64,000 nucleotides of DNA, taken from positions 165,525-229,524 of the forward strand of contig JAIQFS010000002.1 in the NCBI GenBank assembly GCA_020073145.1, read 5' to 3'. Position numbers and translations under genes: made by a program. Below the pieces are notes generated by a model. The model searched no databases. It was not told the DNA's origin and worked only from the letters and a program-made list of their open reading frames with translations. This stretch comes from Terriglobia bacterium. GTDB taxonomy: Bacteria; Acidobacteriota; Terriglobia; Bryobacterales; Bryobacteraceae. Positions 63,501 to 64,000 of the stretch are shown here, piece after piece. Each line of letters opens with the position of its first letter. Position 1 is the stretch's first letter.

Positions 63501-64000
63501 GGCGGGCGCGCAGACCAGGCTGGTCAGGGTGATGGTCGGCGCCACCAACGAAATCGTCGCGGTCTTGGGAACGCCGGCTAAGGTCGCAGTCACGGTCGCG
63601 GCCTGGTTGCTGGCGATGACGCCGGCCGTGGCAGTGAACGTGGCGGTGGTGGCTGCCGCGGGCACGGTCACCGACGCCGGCACGGTCAGCAAGGCGCTGT
63701 TGCTGGAAAGCGAAACCAGCGATCCGCCGGCCGGCGCGCCGCTGGAAAGCGTCACGGTGCAGGTGGACGCGGCGCTACTGGCCAGACTGGTGGGCGCGCA
63801 GGAGACACCGGTCAAAGAGGCTGGCGCGAGCAACGAGATCGTCGCCGTCTGGGGGACGCCGGCCAGGGTCGCAGTCACGGTCGCAGTCTGGTTGCTGGCG
63901 ATGACGCCGGCCGTGGCAGTGAACGTGGCGGTGGTGGCTGCCGCGGGCACGGTCACCGACGCCGGCACGGTCAGCAAGGCGCTGTTGCTGGAAAGCGAAA
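60600..64000 (-). CDS. Giant secreted protein with Ig-like repeat array and TIGR03437-type C terminus, 3' part
   Basis: At least 1,130 residues; the 5' end is beyond the window. From the visible N-terminal side: one partial and five full Ig-like units of about 95 residues (CTVTLSSGAPAGGSLVSLSS, LLTVPASVTVPAAATT), a more divergent unit ending GSQTATLNLTPGSG, then a beta domain with FRQVSLGTDGAGNLTDARTM and SGTYSLDAAG. The last 220 residues begin GVQNVASYAPTGNPIAPGEL and contain PYATVGPTASIEVLSGG and VVLIYLTGLGAVSPALADGA, the TIGR03437 domain found almost only in Solibacter relatives. A surface-exposed adhesin or matrix protein is likely. Confidence 0.82.
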   Translation of the reverse strand, partial: SLSSNSALLTVPASVTVPAAATTATFTATAGVIASNQTATVTATLAGVPQTATISLLAPASLTGVSCAPTSLASSAASTCTVTLSSGAPAGGSLVSLSSNSALLTVPASVTVPAAATTATFTATAGVIASNQAATVTATLAGVPKTATISLVAPTITLTSLVCAPASLASSAASTCTVTLSGAAPAGGSLVSLSSNSALLTVPTSVTVPAAATTVTFTATAGTVVSNQTVTVTGTLNASSRSATVTLTGPATVSGVSCTLTSVTATSSTTCTVTLTANAPAGGVLVSLSSSTALLTVPASVTVPAGSISVSFTAAAGTVTAAQSATLTATLSGKSTTTTLTLVTLPVISSVQCSPGLIGSSDTTTCTVTLASAAPAAGSVISLSSNSALLTVPATMAVTAGSTTVSFLARAGSLTADQTSVVTATYNGSSQTATIQLAWQPKVTSLVCDPASLSSGGVAVCTVTLTVAPATTAVAVALSTNNPALTIPASVSVPTGSTSAFFNALSGAVASNQTVVLTATLNGGSQTATLNLTPGSGVVLQTFSNQTLNSKYFFRQVSLGTDGAGNLTDARTMYGTMTFDGAGHYSFNAQVIQGNTTPTPQSGSGTYSLDAAGILSLDNPVRAGDKISARYGAEAIVGSTTESADLAYDMFAAIPAPTTGTSNGSLSGSYWTADLQFAGSSFTNAQNSMVNLTSSGAGTFQDTTISGHAAYIAGGQVQTQPITGAIYSMAGDGTGTAIFGVASNLLSGLKTVYLSQDGNVFLAGSANGGTHEMMIGIKAAAPATNSTWSGAFWTAGLRQSGAAVAGFAGSAVASGSGSLYVTERLKILGTGNLDLTKVDPYSLNADGSGTSALAQVGLGAGGNAFLGSSIDNSDASGYEIYFGVRMPGVLTTQGGSSSSLSLNPQGVQNVASYAPTGNPIAPGELIYLYVSGLTVTTQTATPPYPSSLGGVSVLINGAAAPIYLVSPTELVVLVPYATVGPTASIEVLSGGVTSNAVFVPVAATAPGIFSQSQNGSGLGAIRHADYSVVTADNPAHSGEVVLIYLTGLGAVSPALADGAGSTGNPLNLTVAQPGVQVGGQAATVLFSGMSAYPGLYQINAQLPTIPAGATALPLVISTANATTDEVDIAVAP
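62400..64000 (-). repeat. Tandem Ig-like repeat array, about 285-bp period
   Basis: A block beginning gccggcacgg at 63676 recurs at 63961, exactly 285 bases (95 codons) later, with almost no changes. Units nearer 62400 keep the pattern (two Cys, LLTVPA, AxFxA, NQTVxxTATLNG) but differ at many positions. The array continues past the window end. Confidence 0.8.

Overview
The window looks like chromosomal DNA of a high-GC Acidobacteriota, most likely of the Solibacter/Bryobacter lineage (order Bryobacterales). The reasons are the lineage-marker families: a double TIGR03435 protein (6.3 kb), an acidobacterial VWA protein of the TIGR03436 type (43.5 kb), a TIGR03437-type C-terminal domain on a giant Ig-repeat protein (60.6 kb), DUF6152, DUF5995, HAF/NxxGxxAF-repeat secreted proteins, and the DUF1549/DUF1553 plus DUF1501 pair. 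No rRNA, tRNA, CRISPR array, prophage or intact insertion sequence was recognised. Almost all DNA is coding, and many neighbouring genes overlap by 1 or 4 bases.

Layout. 0-6 kb: end of a succinate dehydrogenase iron-sulfur subunit, PilZ, RlpA-SPOR, a sigma-54 activator translationally coupled to a glycosyltransferase, and a methylmalonyl-CoA mutase large subunit. 6-14.4 kb: TIGR03435 protein, Tat-type VOC protein, ChpS/ChpB toxin-antitoxin pair, ECF sigma factor with a membrane partner, a decayed copy of the mutase 3' end joined to a truncated IS630-type gene, an ABC ATPase, two secreted proteins and DUF5995. 14.4-22.7 kb: secreted seven-bladed PLL-like propeller protein, FtsX-type permease, PLP decarboxylase and TypA/BipA. 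22.7-30.5 kb: a second ECF sigma/anti-sigma-like pair, glycosyltransferase, queC-queE, HDAC-like deacetylase, a REP-associated tyrosine transposase flanked by two identical hairpins, and xseA.

30.5-41.6 kb is the most distinctive block. A minus-strand secreted protein with a duplicated 235-residue module diverges from a tightly packed four-gene operon: DUF1549/DUF1553 cytochrome-like protein, Tat-exported DUF1501 protein, and two paralogous giant Ig-like/propeller proteins. All five products appear exported, so this may be a surface or periplasmic complex that has not been described. 41.6-45.7 kb (minus strand): mutY coupled to an S24-like protein, a VWA protein, and an exported protein with three RidA-like domains in one chain.

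45.8-50.6 kb: pdxR-pdxS-pdxT-phosphatase operon for vitamin B6, RNase T2, DUF2277 and a small membrane protein. 50.6-60.6 kb: PcaF-type thiolase, MetE-like protein, AraC-DinB fusion, M23 peptidase, PEP-CTERM protein with a clear terminator, a VOC gene with an apparent frameshift, a MhqD/MhqO-like pair, an NMT1-like binding protein without a signal peptide, and a decayed Clp N-domain gene next to a DinB gene. From 60.6 kb to the window end, on the minus strand, runs a giant secreted protein with an Ig-like repeat array and TIGR03437 C terminus; its 5' end lies outside the window.

All functions are inferred by reading translated sequence and motifs; no database search was run.
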